DNA from: Lumbricus rubellus
Taxonomy: Eukaryota; Annelida; Clitellata; Crassiclitellata; Lumbricidae
Direction: 5' to 3'
Assembly (NCBI GenBank): GCA_945859605.1
Contig: OX243811.1
Location: 54,729,113 to 54,793,112, forward strand
DNA length: 64,000 nucleotides
This document shows, piece after piece, positions 32,914-47,900 of this stretch (position 1 is its first letter; each line of letters begins with the position of its first letter). Both the position numbers and the translations under genes were made by a program. The notes beneath the pieces are model-generated. The model was not told the origin of the DNA and did not search any database. It saw only the letters and a list, made by a program, of their open reading frames with translations.

Positions 32914-35900
32914 CTGGAAAAAACACAAAAAACAAAATTCTTATGAAGAAATCGGCTCAGAACATTCAGAATCAATCAAATCAATCAATCAAATCATGAT
33001 TTTGATTTGATTGATTTGAAGAAATCAGTTCAGAACATTCAGAATGCGTGTGTGTGTGACTCAAAAAGAGAGAACAATGTTGGCTCATAGGTATGTTTTC
33101 CATGCATGCAATAGTCAATAATAAAATTAACAATGATAATGGTGATGATAATACGCCAGCTAACCATCCCTAAAATGCATTATTCCTTATTGTTTAGTGT
33201 AGCACAGCCTTTTTTGAATGTCATGAAAATCAGGAAAAGAAGGCTCAGATTGTTTGGCCATGTTGAGCGAATGGAGGGAAAAAGACTACCACTCGCGGCC
33301 TTGCACGTGGGCACGTAGGAGAGAGAAGCAGAGGAAGACATCCAAAGATCTGGATGGCAACGTCAGGGAGGATATTAGTATGTCAAGAGCAAAAGGATCT
33401 CACCAGAAATAGACAAGTCTGGAGAAGTCATGTGGGAGCCTCATCGTCGTCGCACAACTGACGGAAGAGAGCAAAGAAGAAGATAGTTGCAGTAAATGAG
33501 AACCTATAAGATGTTTGCTCCAAATGCATTTCTGCGAGCATTGAAGAAATGGAGGGTTCAACATTAAACACCAGACGTTGATGCCTGCAATAACGCAAGA
33601 CAAGCAAGTATGCGTACTTGTTCCTTTTGGGAATCTGACGAGACGAGGGGACCTCATGAGAACAGACGTCCCACTGCCCATCAAACCAAGAATGTCGCTT
33701 CCACTGCTGGATTCGGTGATTTGGTCGTCTGCATAGGTAAAATTCATCCAAGACGTGTTTACCCATTTCCAATATGCTTCTCTCTCAGCAATCTACCAAA
33801 ATTACATAGAACAGTCTATCAGTAACAGGATACCAAGTTGACAACAATGATTTCACATCAGGGCTGAAAGTGGTTTGGAAAAGTTGTCGGGTCTCACTTT
33901 GGCGGACGAGCACGCCTTTGGACCATAAATTTTTCTGACCACGTTTTTCCTATAGTCATTTGCCCAAAATTACCGAAAATCTTACCATTTTTACCTACTT
34001 TTGGCATCTGACGACCTGTTTTGCGACCCGGCTGAGACCCGGCAACAGCAGGTCTCGAAAATCGATGCCGGGTCTCAGACCTGGACCGACCCGGCTCACT
34101 TTCAGCACTGCTTCACATACAGTGCTTAACTCTTTCCCGCCGGATCGGGTCGCGGGTGACCCGATAAACCCAATAGGTATCGGAACAATTCAGGCGGGAA
34201 TGAGTTAAAGTGTGGAAAAACAAGTGCCTGGACGCCCCTTACCTTTCCGAAAGAAGTGCCTGGACGCCCCTTACCTTTCCAGGCTGTGCTGGCCAATAAG
34301 TGGCAGGACGGCATTCAGAATTTTAAAATAAGTGCATAGACGCAGTCCATGACCGTCCAGCCACACTTTAAGCCCTGTGCACATAATATCATAATGTCGC
34401 ATTTGTTGTAATTTAGACAGCTCTATCATGTCTGATGATTTAATTCTTTTTGAGGTTTCAACAATATAGCAGACATATCACGGTCAGAGCCTTCTATTCA
34501 GTAATAGAAGGCTCTCATCATGGTTTACTTAAGGGACACATTTTTATCTGTCAGATTATAGCCGTGGTGCAGCATCTCTGTAAGTAAGGAATAACCAGAA
34601 ATCGCTAAACATCCAATATTTCGGCACTAAGAAAAATCGGAAGTATTCACCATTTCACCTACACAAATGCTATAATTATACACAAATACTTGCAACTAAA
34701 CTCTTTTAACTATTCAATAAACTCATGCATATAAATAATAGAAATATTACAATTCATAATTATCTGCTTGTAAAATTTTGCTTAGTTTAGCAGAAAACCA
34801 GTTTAAAAGTCCACAATACAAAGGAAGCCAAGTCAAGTCAAATCAATCAATCAATCAATCAATTTTTTATTGGCATGAAGTACAAAATTATGTCAATAAA
34901 CATGCATACTATTGCATTCAGATATAGACAAAGGGAGGCCCAGAAGGTAATAAAATCCCACTGCAGGAACACCAATTTTTTGTCTAACTACACTGAAGTT
35001 AATAATATATTCTTAACTAGTTCATTAAAACGTTTATTAATATAGACAAAACTCAAATCAAGCTTTAGATTAGCCGAATAGGACATCAAAAATCTCAGAA
35101 AATGTCTACCCGGTTATTCGCTATCTGAAATACCTGACTTACACTGCATCCATTTCCAAACACACATTACAGAAATCGGTGCATACATATACAGATTCAC
35201 AAGTTCGAAAATATGTACCTGTTTGTATGGCTGTTGATTAAACAGACATCGCTTATATGAATCATTCAACAGAAAGACGTTATAGTCACGCCGGATGTTC
35301 GTAATCACAAGGGCAAGAAGAATGAAGAAAACGTAACGAGCAATTTCCCAGATAATTCTGTACATCGCCAGCTGTCGTGTGATCATGTCCCGCGCGGTAA
35401 TGACAGATCTGCGGGTTGGAGGACGATAATGAGGATGCGTTCGGAGTTGATTGAAATGGTTCAAGTGCCGTTTATCTGCTGACTGAAGACCTGCAGCAGT
35501 TTAAGACAACGATTCATACCTTAGACACGCAAGTACAGCATAACAAATCTTGGCAAATTTCATTTCAACAAAGAAGATCCATTTGTATTCAGGTAAAACA
35601 AGAGTCGGTTTTATGATTGCACAACAGCCTGTTAGACACCAATCCATCCTACTGGTGCTCAGTATACCATCACGTCCAGGTAGTAGAAGGTTAATCAATC
35701 CTTCTGTTCTAGAATGCCATTTGAAAGACAGCTTCAGAACCACAGCACGCATAGAGGCAATCAGTGTTACAATATTAACAGTGCTTAAAGTGTAGATAAA
35801 GTAGTGACTGGACAACCCATGTCTCTCCAGTCTGTGCTGGTTTAACAAGGAGCAGGACGGCGTTCAGAGCTAAAAATAAGTGCATGGACGCCGTCCATGA

Positions 35901-38900
35901 TTGCTCAGTTAGACTTTAAGCCGTGAATATTAACAAATCACCAGAAATGAACATGCCAATTATGTGCTACTCCTATTCAATAAAATGTTCAGTGTTCTAT
36001 TCTTCAAAATACTACAACGAAAATATGTCTCTAACCTCTTACACTGTCTTCTGTTATGCCATCAGAATTAGCAAGTTTGATGTCTTCTGATCTTTTGAAG
36101 ATCACTGCAATTACGATCGCAGTTCCTATAATCTTAAGTGGTTCCTGTATAAGGATGCCTGTGAAGAAGCTTATTATGACCACTTGAAGCCAATCAATAG
36201 ACCTCTGCAGGCCAAACTCAAAAGTGTACAGAATGATCAGCGCTGAGAATGAGATAGATACACATATGACCAAAGCCGATGCAATATAGACGGCCCACCA
36301 TGGAAACCCTTTTTCAGAACCTTCATCGCCTTCAATCGCAGACTGAAACTCAACGTCATCAGTTAAATTCTCGTGATGAACTTCCCCCAAAGTCAAATCG
36401 GAAGAAGATGGAGTCGATTCTGGGGAGTACAGTTCATCACCTCCTCTGTAAAACTTGTCTAGTCTACTGGACCGTCCACTATACGCAGACTCAGTTTCTG
36501 AGTCAGATAATTCAGGACTCTCGAAATTATGATGACGATTATGACTCTTATGGTTGTTTACGTTACTGCCGTTCGATTCATCAGATGTCGTTATACTTTT
36601 CAGTAAATTGTTAATTGTGGAAGTTGTTTCTGGCTTTGATGAATCTGTACTCTTGGGTGTGTACATGCCACCATCTTGTTTCACATCATGCTGATAATTG
36701 CTGGAACGTCCACTATACACAGATTCAGTTTCAGTGTCAGATGATTCAGGACTCTCGAAATTACGATTACGATTCAGATTATGACTCTTATGGTTGTTTA
36801 CGTTACTGCCGCTCGATTCATCAGATGTCTTCATCCCTTTGAGTAAATTGCTAACCGTGGAAGTTGTTTCTGGCTTTGATGAATCTGTACTCTTGGGTGT
36901 GTACATGCCACCATCTTGTTTCACATCATTGCTGGAACGTCCACTATACACAGACTCAGTTTCTGAGTCAGATGATTCAGGACTCTCGAAATTACGATTA
37001 CGATTCAGATTATGACTCTTATGGTTGTTTACGCTAATTGTGGACGTTGTTTCTGGCTTTGATGAATCTGTACTCTTGGGCGTGTACATGCCACCATTTT
37101 GTTTCGCATCACGCTGATATTTGCCTGTGGTGGATGGCTTACTGGAGATGGAGCTTGACTCTGGTCCAGAGGTTGTTGAAGGAGAGGCTCTTGCTGAAGA
37201 TTTAACTTTACCGAAGTTGGCATCAACAGTCTTTTCCCATTGTCTGAGCAGTCTATCCTCCTGAGGTCGTGGCCTCAAGTTACGAAATATAGAAACAGTG
37301 AGCAGTGTCACAGGAAACATGACGACTGCACTTTCAATTGCTAAGAAAAAAAATCCACAGAACTTGCAAAAGTCACCAAATCCAAAAGGTATACGATTTA
37401 TAATTGTAGCTTAAAACTATCACCAGAAATCTACAACTTCAAATTAATTAAGAATCTCCAACTACAGAACTTCTGTTACCCTAAAAACAACTAACAGAAC
37501 TCATGTTACTCAGTAAACTTGCCATTATTTAGTTGTAAGCACCAAGATTTTAGCCAGAGAGGGTTTAAGACTCAACAGAAATATAAGCGATATGGCTCGA
37601 ATTTGTACCATAAACCCATTTATGGACATAGATACATAAAAAGAATACACTCATAGATGGCTATTCAGGATTAACTGCTATAACATGCTTTGAACACTAC
37701 AATGTTAATTCTGATATAACATGGTCACGAACACATATGAGTTCATCTATACAGAATGTGCTTATTTTCATTGAAAGCATCTCAGATCACACTCAAAGCC
37801 ATTATCCTCAAATGCATTTCTTCTTCCTCCAGTTTTGCTGAGAGCGCCACCGAATAGACAAGAGGTGCTATATAAATCTACATCAAAATGATATGATACA
37901 TTCTTTCTATGCTTAACCATCGATATGGCTCAGCAACAAAGTTCAATTATCAACTGAGCTATGAGGATTACAATGTAGAAAAAATTGACAGGTCTACCTT
38001 GCACAGGGTCTCGAAAGAGCAACTATCTCAGGAAAGGTGCGAAAAAATACACTTGTGCTACGAGATGAACGATTAGCAAAATTTTCCAATTGATGTCAAA
38101 AGGTTGAAATACAACATTTTCGTGCAGAGCAACTAAACTCAACAGCTTGTTTTACAAAGGATGTAGATAAAATGCTGAAACTGAAGAATACCTATGGCAA
38201 ACATGCCCCAGTTAAGTGTGAATACTCCAATCTTCATGTTCTTCTGCTCTTCAGAAATTTGAACTTGGAAGAACATCATGTTCGTCGCTAGATAGCCAAG
38301 AATCAGTAGCAAACAGCAGGCCACGCGCTGCATTCGACTGAATGTACTGAGTGAAGGACGGCCCACCACAGAAATCCAGATATGCTTGTCGTTAAGGCCT
38401 CTGCAAAAGCGAATATTCATTTGAAACATAGCAGCTGATAAATGCAAATACCTTCAGAATGTAAAAGCAGATAAGTCAAGGCTGTATTATTATTATTATA
38501 CGCAAGCTGCATTGTGTCATCAAAACTACAGCTAGGCACATAGAGAAAACACGATGGCTGCATTTAAGTGCAAAATTATCTTGATAATTTTGTACATTTG
38601 AACCTGTACGCTGTATCCCATGGATAGCTTTTCTTCAGTTTATTTACATTTCGTAAGTCTTCAGGCAAAACCACCATTTAGACTAATTTACTGTTCCATT
38701 TGAAACAAGCAGACTGGTTCCAACCAAAATATTGTTGAACCGACTTACATATGCCGTCTGCAATTAGGAAATCTTAGATTTGGCGATGCAATAGTGCAGA
38801 GAGGTAGGTTTTGGAATGGCATCAAATATCAGTCATTTATACATCCTCCTCGCATTGTCCACTTCGCTCTTCAAACAGATATGATCTTCTAGCTCTTCAT

Positions 38901-41900
38901 ACTGAACAGCTATGGCTCTGTCCCATTCCTTTACCTCAGTTGGTTGCTCTCTTTTTGGAATAGCTGTCCTCATCTACTTGATCTCAACACCTAGCTGGAA
39001 ATCCCTCATTTGCTTTTCTCACAGCTGATTTCTTCTCTTGTGGTTTTGCACAATGGGAACACCTCTAAAAGGTTCACCCAAATAGAGGCACTTCAAAACT
39101 GTTTTAATACAATACAATACAATACATGCACATACAATATGAAATGGATTAAAAAAATTCTTAGACACCTAAATGGGACACTAAATATCGACATATACAT
39201 ATAAATATACTGAGAAGTGTAGAAATGTTTCAAACAAAGATGCACAACTGAAAGTGGCAATAAAGGTACGTGCATGTGCGCTCATGTTGTTTTGTTGCCT
39301 GCTCATTTCGTTGGACATGTACGTTGCGCTGCAGCAGAGGATCATGTCAACTCTAGGCAATGATCTTTTTCAAGCAATTTAACATAAGAAAATATCAAAC
39401 CGAAGAGTGTTGATCAGGAACAAATGCTGAAAGCCTTCAACTTCTTCTGGTGTAGCGACGAGAAATGTCCGGTCCACAACACCATTCTCCATGTTTAGAG
39501 CCAACCAAGACTGACAAAGGAAATGACTTGCCACCAACGTCTGCGGATCATACACGATCGCTCGACTCAGAAACCTGCCAGAGTGTGAATATACGTAAAT
39601 AATGACATTTTGTTAAATGTTATTGACCTGCCAGAGTAAACATACACAAATAATGACTTTTGTTAAATGTTATTGACCTGCCAGAGTGAACATACACAAA
39701 TAATGACACCTTGTTAAATGTTATTGAATGAACATGCACAAATAATGACATTTTAAAAAGGTTATTGAATGAACATGCACAAATAATGACATTTTAAAAA
39801 GGTTATTGAATGAACATACACAAATAATGACATTTTGTTAAATGTTATTGACCTGCCAGAGTGAATATACACAAATAATGACATTTTTTATGTTATTGAC
39901 CTGGATACCTATTATACAAATGAATATTATTATTAAGAAAATGTTTAAAGTATCTGTGGTCAAACAGAAATCGTTAGTCAGTTGCCTGGTTAAGAGCAGT
40001 TAATTGTCCAGATGTTTCAAGTCCAATGAGAAAGAGGAAGCTTGAGGTGTGTCTTGATCAAAAAATAAGAGACCCAGTATTTGTGAAACATCAGTAAAAA
40101 AATCGCATCGTAATCGTAAACTCGAAACTTCTATAGCACCCACAAAAGCTAAGTCGTGGCAACCAGCATATTTGCAGACGCTCAACCAAAGCAAAATCAC
40201 TAGGCGGGGTTGGGGGTCAAGATCCGGAGAGTCAGGCGAGGAATTAGACAGAATGATGGCTATGTTGGATGATGCATAGAGTTGAAACGGTGTGGAAGGA
40301 GGAAAGTACTAAGTTGGCTGCAAAATAAACATTATGCTATGATAGTCCGGCATTGTGGCTCAGTCTAAAGATTATTTAACACCTATGTGAAATCAAACAG
40401 GAATACTGGTAGGACCCAGTGTCAAGATATATTCCTTATGCCACTGGGCACGCATTTGCTAGTGGCTTACTGGTTGGTCAAAGAATTTAACAAAAAGACC
40501 ACTTTGACACGCTCAGCCAAATCGACTACAGCTAGTTTTCAGCTATTCTAATTATACATTCTAAATGGCAAGAGTTCAAATGTAACTGCAAAATGATGCA
40601 CCAATTTCCAATCTGCTCGTTATAGGGGTTAAAATCACAGCATTGTTTAGATTGAAACTCTGATGTACTTGTAAGAAGCCTAAGCAATAAAAAATTCCTA
40701 CCATTGTGGATGCTTTCCTGTATTGTAGTGCCAAAATCGTATTGCCCTTAGTTTTCCAAGCGACGCAACTGTACGCAGAATAAATATATTAACGTGTCCC
40801 TGTTGCAGGACACGGTATTCGCTACACCAGAGCCTGTGGGATGCACTTGTGCCCACTTCACCTAGTAACACAAAACTAGACTGTTATTTTTCTGCTACAT
40901 GCACTTGATTCTGAAAAAAAGCAAGACAAGAACTGCTCAGACCAATCTTGGAGTCAGCAGTACATTGTACATTATGACAAGCTGCTTTTTGCTTGCTGAT
41001 AAAATTGCACGTTGAGGCCTCTCCCCAACTGACCTTCTATTCTTACGGATATTTGTCCTTCTGATTCAGTTCAGATCATTCTTGGGACATTCTTGCAAAC
41101 TTTTAAGAAGCATACAAAAACTGCCAACATAAGTACTTCAATCTTTAGCTGTGCTGAATCACCGTTTGAACTCATATTCAAGTGACGAAATGTTCAGTGA
41201 AGAAAAGCGATATGCTAAAAATGGAACAATTGAAAGTTCAAAACCCTGGGAGGCTAGGACCTATCTATTAAGATGGGATGGCCTTCGTTTTACACATGGT
41301 AGACATTTTGGGAGATCTCTCTTTTATCTTCCACATTTTATGGTCATCCTGCTTTTCACACAGTGGTTACCGTCTAGACACAGTGACAGAATTGCATACC
41401 ATTCTTCGAAGAATGCCCATTCCAAAACAATGAACTACAGTTTTTCAAATTTTGTAGGATGCTTTCCACCTTATAATAAAATAGCTTTGACTGCCTTCTG
41501 ACCATGAACTTCTGCCACAACACACTTCTGCCACAACACACTTCTGCCCAATCAGTGACTCGAGCATATAATATGGATAAAATGTAGCTGTAAGGTGGAG
41601 TATGAAGAAGGTTCAACATGTTCATAGAGACAACTACATGGTAACATTGAAATTCTCCATGGGACAAACAAGAAGAATTCCTAGTCTTCATGAATATAGA
41701 GACAGACCACTAAGAACTGTTCAATGAGCAAAATGTTCATTAAGTTATTTGTACAGTGTTACACACTGTTCCTTCCTTCCTTACAAAATGATTCTGTGCA
41801 ACCATAGGTGCAACAAATTTGTTCCAGGCAGTAAGAGATCAAATTAGGCATCATATCCCATTTGTGACTGCTAGACGATTATTACGGTGCCATTTATACA

Positions 41901-44900
41901 CCATGACTAGCAACGACAGCAATGAAAATGATAATGATAATGTGAGCATAATGATGATGATGATGATATTATTAATTGTTTTAAGTCTTTAGGGTTCAAA
42001 TAAAGGCCTTTCAAGAAATGAATAATTGAAAATTGTTTCTCCTAGGTATAAAAAGTGTGGGGCACAGGGTCCTCCAGGGCAAAGAAGTGAAGTATACCCT
42101 CGGTCCCTTGTACCCTAAAAACAATGCCTAATAAATTCATGACGTTTTTCAGTAGTCTATAATTAGTAAATTAATACACAGCAATTGCGAGGAAGAAATG
42201 TCAGAGCTGCGACATACCTATTAAACAAACGTACACATCAGATGATGTGCCAGAGCCGTAGCGAGAGCCGGTAAACACAGTAATCAGGTAGACGTACCTC
42301 GCATTTATACCGTTATCCTCAAGATCAATTGGCAACGCCTACCAATAGAATGCAACCAATTCACCAATCTTCCATCAGAAGTTGGGCTACAGGTTCGGTT
42401 TAAAATTTAGTAGTTAGACTGGCGTCACTGGCCCTAAACATGTCTTAAGAAATCTATAGATATAATACAAAACATAATAAAATTATAAGTTTAAAGATGT
42501 CCATGAGAAGTTGATTGCTTAATAACCCATCCTTCCACTCTTCCACTTACGCTGTGATAGCACAAATGCTTAAACAAAATGTTTATACATAAATTAAATT
42601 AAATTAGTACATGTAAATTTAGTTAATTTACAAATACGAATTAAAGAAAACTTAATAGCACCATGACTAATAGTAACAATGATAACAATGATAACAATGA
42701 AGATGGTGATGCCAATGTGATTACTATAATGATGATATCTGGTAATTGTTCTGGGCCGTCAGAGTTCAAATAATGGCCTTCCAAGAAATATAACTTATCA
42801 TTGTTTCTTTAATTAAAAAATTTCTACTACTGTAAAAGTGTGGACACTGAATCAGAGTTTCATGCCGAAATGCATGAGAAATTGTGTTAGGGTCCCTAAG
42901 ATTTGGATTGATGTGGATTCGAACCTGCAACCTTCCAGCTCCGAGACACCGAACATACCACCTACACCACCGTGCCCCATCTTACCTTTCCATATGTAAT
43001 ATAATCATGACAAAGTCAAAATAAAAAAGATATAACATAAACACATTTATAATAGAATAAAGTGATCAGACCACCCACACTTCATCACTATTGAGGCTCA
43101 CAAATCATACCCACCATCACAGCATCAAACTTGTCTTTTCTTCTGGCCCAAAGCATAGCAAGAACAAAGAGCACCCACACTATACAGACAAGAATCAGTC
43201 CAACAGGATTTTGCCACGGCACAAGAAACATGTTCAAGCTTTTCACGATATCAATCGAGTTCGGTTTAACGAAAAAGCTGCCAGCAAAACTTGATAGATG
43301 GTTGCATTTACAAACAAGAAGATCCATTGATGAGGCGTCCACATCCGGCTGAAACATCCAGAGCAACAACATTCAACACAAATTCATTTTTCAATTTCAA
43401 CCTTTCTTAAATTAAACTAAGTATTTACCCGATTCCTAAATATTCCACCTCATTGTTGGATCTCTGTACCTCAAAACAGGACATCACAATGTTAAATCGC
43501 ATAAATTTAGAAAACATAATCAATTAATTTACTGATGTGAACTCAGCTTACTAAGCATCCACTCTGATCCCACTTGGAAGATTCTTTATCCCAGAATCGA
43601 CAGTGTATCTGCGATGTTTTCAGTGCGACATCAATCGGAACGTCGTTTGAATTGGCATACTCAACAACCAGAAAGTTTCCCAATTCGCTTATCATGTCAA
43701 CTTCCAACTTGGCTATCATACTCTGAGGTAGCTTTGTGTTACTAAACAACAGAAAATAATGACCCATTCACAATCTATATAAATAAAAATGAAACTTTCC
43801 AATAGTTTGTTAAGAGTGTTCTCGGAAACTTACGAAGCGATTGTTTTGAAAATTTTGCAAAACCTTCCATTCCAATAGAACCGTGTTGTATTATGCTTTT
43901 TCACAGAAAAAACGCAATCTTTTCCACAAAAAGTGAACTTTGAATTCCGTTCGACCGCCATTTGCAAATTCAATAACACCACAGGGATGCCAGATTTTCG
44001 AAACGTGTTGTCCCAAAATCACGTTGTAAAGTCGCCCAAAAGTCGCGAGATGATCAGGGTTGCCACAAGTCGCCCAAAAGTCGCGATAGCGCATATGTAG
44101 GGGAGGGGGAGGGGAGGACGGTCTTTTCTGCCCCAGCAACGCGTGGCCGGGTACAGCTAGTAGTTTATAAAAATAAAATGAAATCTTATTGTACGTTTTT
44201 CTTGAGAAATGTAGAGAGGTGGGTTCCCGTTTCCTTCCTCTCGGTGTTTTTTTCTGGAGACACCATCTCCCAGCGTCGATGTCCTCCATCGTCCGTCCTT
44301 CGGCTTCTTCGCCCATGGGGCATCGCATATACCGGTGATTATTCGGTCGTCCACCACGTACTCTGCTTCCAACAGGGGGACCACGTGTAGGTGGCGTGGT
44401 GGGAAATTTACAGATGCTCTGTACATGTCTACATATATAAATAAGGGCCAAGGATTTTAATGATAACAAAAACTGCTGGACGGGATGATGGAAGAGGGAT
44501 ACAGAGAACTGAAGGACATGGCACAACAGCGTGAAAAGTGGAAACATTGGACGTTTGGACCTGCCACTTGGCAGAGAACATAAAGAAGAAGAAATCTTAT
44601 TTTGCTAGTGACCATGGTTTAAATAGACATAAAATCCTACTGTATTCGTCATCATAAAGTAATCTATCTTAAAATGCATCCCTATAGCCATGCTTCAACA
44701 CATGAAAGGCCAGTAACACTTTAACAACAAGAGAGTACCGTACTAAAAGCACAGCTAGTCGTTTTAAAGTGTTAAAAGATGCTCTGTAAATGTCTACATA
44801 TATAAATAAGGGCGAAGGATTTTAATGATAATGTAATCAACTAACGGCTAAATGTTTTAATTATTAATTCATCAATTGAAGTCAAATTTTGAATAATCGA

Positions 44901-47900
44901 TTATTATTTTTTAAATCTTTAAGTCATAACACATAACCAAATCTACATACTGGTACATACTGTTACTGGTAGCATGCTAAATAGGCAAGTACCGGTATGC
45001 AATGCATTCATGACAGACCCTACAATATACATAATGCAACAAGATGAAATACTGGTCAAGCAAATGGCTGTTAAAATTGCTTATAAGACAAGTGCAAGGT
45101 ATCATGTTGTCACATTGAGGTGGTATATGAAGTGGTGCTATAAAATTTGCAAGTGCAATTAGAAGAACTGGAATAAGTAAAGTCGGTTATGACACCTTGA
45201 ATTGATTGCAAGTAGGCCTAATCAAGCCAATCACTAAATGGCCTTAATGTTGCTTTTGATACGTTCTGGCATTTTATAAAAGAAGAAACATTCAATTATA
45301 ACCAATCAGACATCAATTTAAGCCTCAATGTCTTTATCCAGCATTACAACTGACCTACTGAGCTCTGCTGTCCATACAGTTCGGCAAGCGCAGTAACTGT
45401 TCATAGCTAGGTTTGCTCTAAGATCATCACGTTTACCACCGCAAAACCTGAATTTCGCAGTCCCATCCAATTGTGTAGAATCTGCATCAATGGTCATTTT
45501 GAGGACTGCACCAGATCCTTCTGGCGGATAGATGTCAATTTCAAAAAATGCCACATTTTCAGGATATATGGTACCCTTCGTATCCTTGACGCTTGTCGAT
45601 GATGACTTCATTGGTAGACTAATTGCTACAGCACTAGTCATTGACTTTGGTGCCGTATGCTCCACATGGTTGCGTGATATAACAACCTTGGCACAACCTG
45701 ACGTAATCTGATCACTTGAACTTGAGCTTGCCCACCAAAACGGATTCTCATGAAAAGTGACTACCTGCAGAAAAAGTCATCACATAATGTTACAATCATG
45801 GCTGTACCGAATTCGTGATAATCACTATTCGGACAAATACGAATCATTGGACCAACCATTCGGCCGAATACAAATATGAAAAGTGTACAAAATAAGTCTA
45901 CTGATAACGTTCAAAATGTAAAATCTGAGCAAAAGTTTCAGTTCAGTAAATTTACTACATAAACTAAAAGCAAACAGTTAACAACATGTATTTTTTTAAT
46001 GCTTCTGCCAGACTCTGTACACTCATTATAGCAGCCGCATATGCAGAAAGAGATGTCACTATTCATATTCAGTCCAACCACTACTATTCAGCCAAATACT
46101 GAATAGGTATTTGGCCCTCTATTCGGCCCCAAAGTGAACACAAAGCGAATGTTTGGTACAGCCCTAGTTACAATAAATGTTTTCTTTCTCTGCCTGCCAC
46201 GTAACACTTACCAAAGAAATTGTAGAAATGGCAACAAATCAAAACACTTGGATTAACCCTCAATTGACCATCTGGGGTCCTGTGGGACACAATTTCATAG
46301 TTAACTACTGTAATAAACTTATAAACAACTGTAATTGTAATTGTAATTGTAATTGAACATTTATATAGCGCCGCTCAAGTGTTACAACACTGCGCTCTCT
46401 TTTAATGCACACTCATAAATTCTGATACTATTAAGAGCTTGATGTTTTATGAGTAATTAACATATAATAATAAATAATAAATATATATAATAATATTTGG
46501 TATTTAAAGATGAATATTGGAGGTTATTGGCCAGAGGGGTTTGGCTGAGGATTATTTTTCCTTGAAGTTACGGGCCACAAGCTATTAGCCTAAAGACCCA
46601 TTCTTTTCTTGGAGTTCAACGGATTTTGTAAGCTGTCTGCTTGCACGATTGTGCAGGGTTCTTTGCTATTTTGGTGGAGGTCTATGGCGTGACCGCAACC
46701 ATTACTCACTCACAGCACTTCAATCTATGGTACTTACAGGAATGCTTGCTGCTGTTTAACGACACTGCCATTTCAAAGACGATTAGCATTGCCATCCTCC
46801 TTTATCTAGGCTTGGGACTGGCACTGGCAGAGTGCAACCAGTGGCAGAGTTTTACAGAAATGCAATGAATGCCTGTTCTATATACACTTAGTGAACCAGT
46901 GGAAAGGGACTGCTTGCCGCCACTTATCATTACTCCACACTATCAATGAACATGATGAGGTCTGTCAATTGTGGATATGGGTGGGTTTCCATGGTGATTG
47001 GTCTAGTTACTGCTATTGTTTTGCTTACTGATGACAGCCTAGTTCGCAATGACATTTAACATCATACAGGCTAATGCAATGATTAAATTGCTTTTGAAGT
47101 AGTGTCAAATAAAATTTGTAATTACAATTGCAGCACAGACTACCTTAACTTAACATAAGTAAGGCAATTGTCAAACCTCAACATCTAATCTCATAGCAAG
47201 CAATTTTACGCCAGTTGATCGATTGAATAAATGAATATACAATACAATAACATGACGGCAAAATATCAACATTTTTTAAAATAAGAAATTTATGGCAAAG
47301 CACCGAAATCTTGAATTCGTTGGCTTCGTGAGCAGGCACTCCAGCAAATAACTCCGGTGGTAAGGACACAGCAAACTTATCATTGGTGACAGTTGTGTGC
47401 TTAGTAGGAGACGGTTCAACACCACTGATTGACGCTGTGAAGCTGTCTGTCTTAATGGAAGTCTTCCGCTCTAAATATGTCGACTCGGACAATTTCTTGC
47501 TAGCAGATTCCAGGACATCCATAACAGTATCCACAACATCTTTCGACTGCAAAGATATCGAACAGCAACTGGTGCTCAATCATCTGACATTCTGCTGGAA
47601 TCTTTGCAATGCATTTGAAGAGTAATAAATCTAGGCTTAACTACGAATTAATATTTAAAAATGAACAATTTAATACAAACTTTATGCCAAGCTGTTTTAA
47701 TAAGTCTCCCAGGCTTCCACAAAAGTGTTCACTAAATTGTCCAACTTTAAAAGTTCTCCAATAAAATAACCTAAAAAACATATACTGACTGTATGTTATT
47801 CCGCATAAATTTAGAATACAGCTTAGAGCAGATCACTATTATCTTTCTTTATCTCGCTTTAAGTCTTATTCTCTGACATTCTGCAACCGCTCCTCAGTCC

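Noticed and set aside
40862..40912. In-frame stop (TAA) in the PLAT exon if the strong acceptor TTTTTTTCAG near 40911 is used.
   Set aside because: An acceptor at 40862-40863 joins exactly in phase to the exon at 42218-42338 and gives a complete PLAT block, so there is no lesion.
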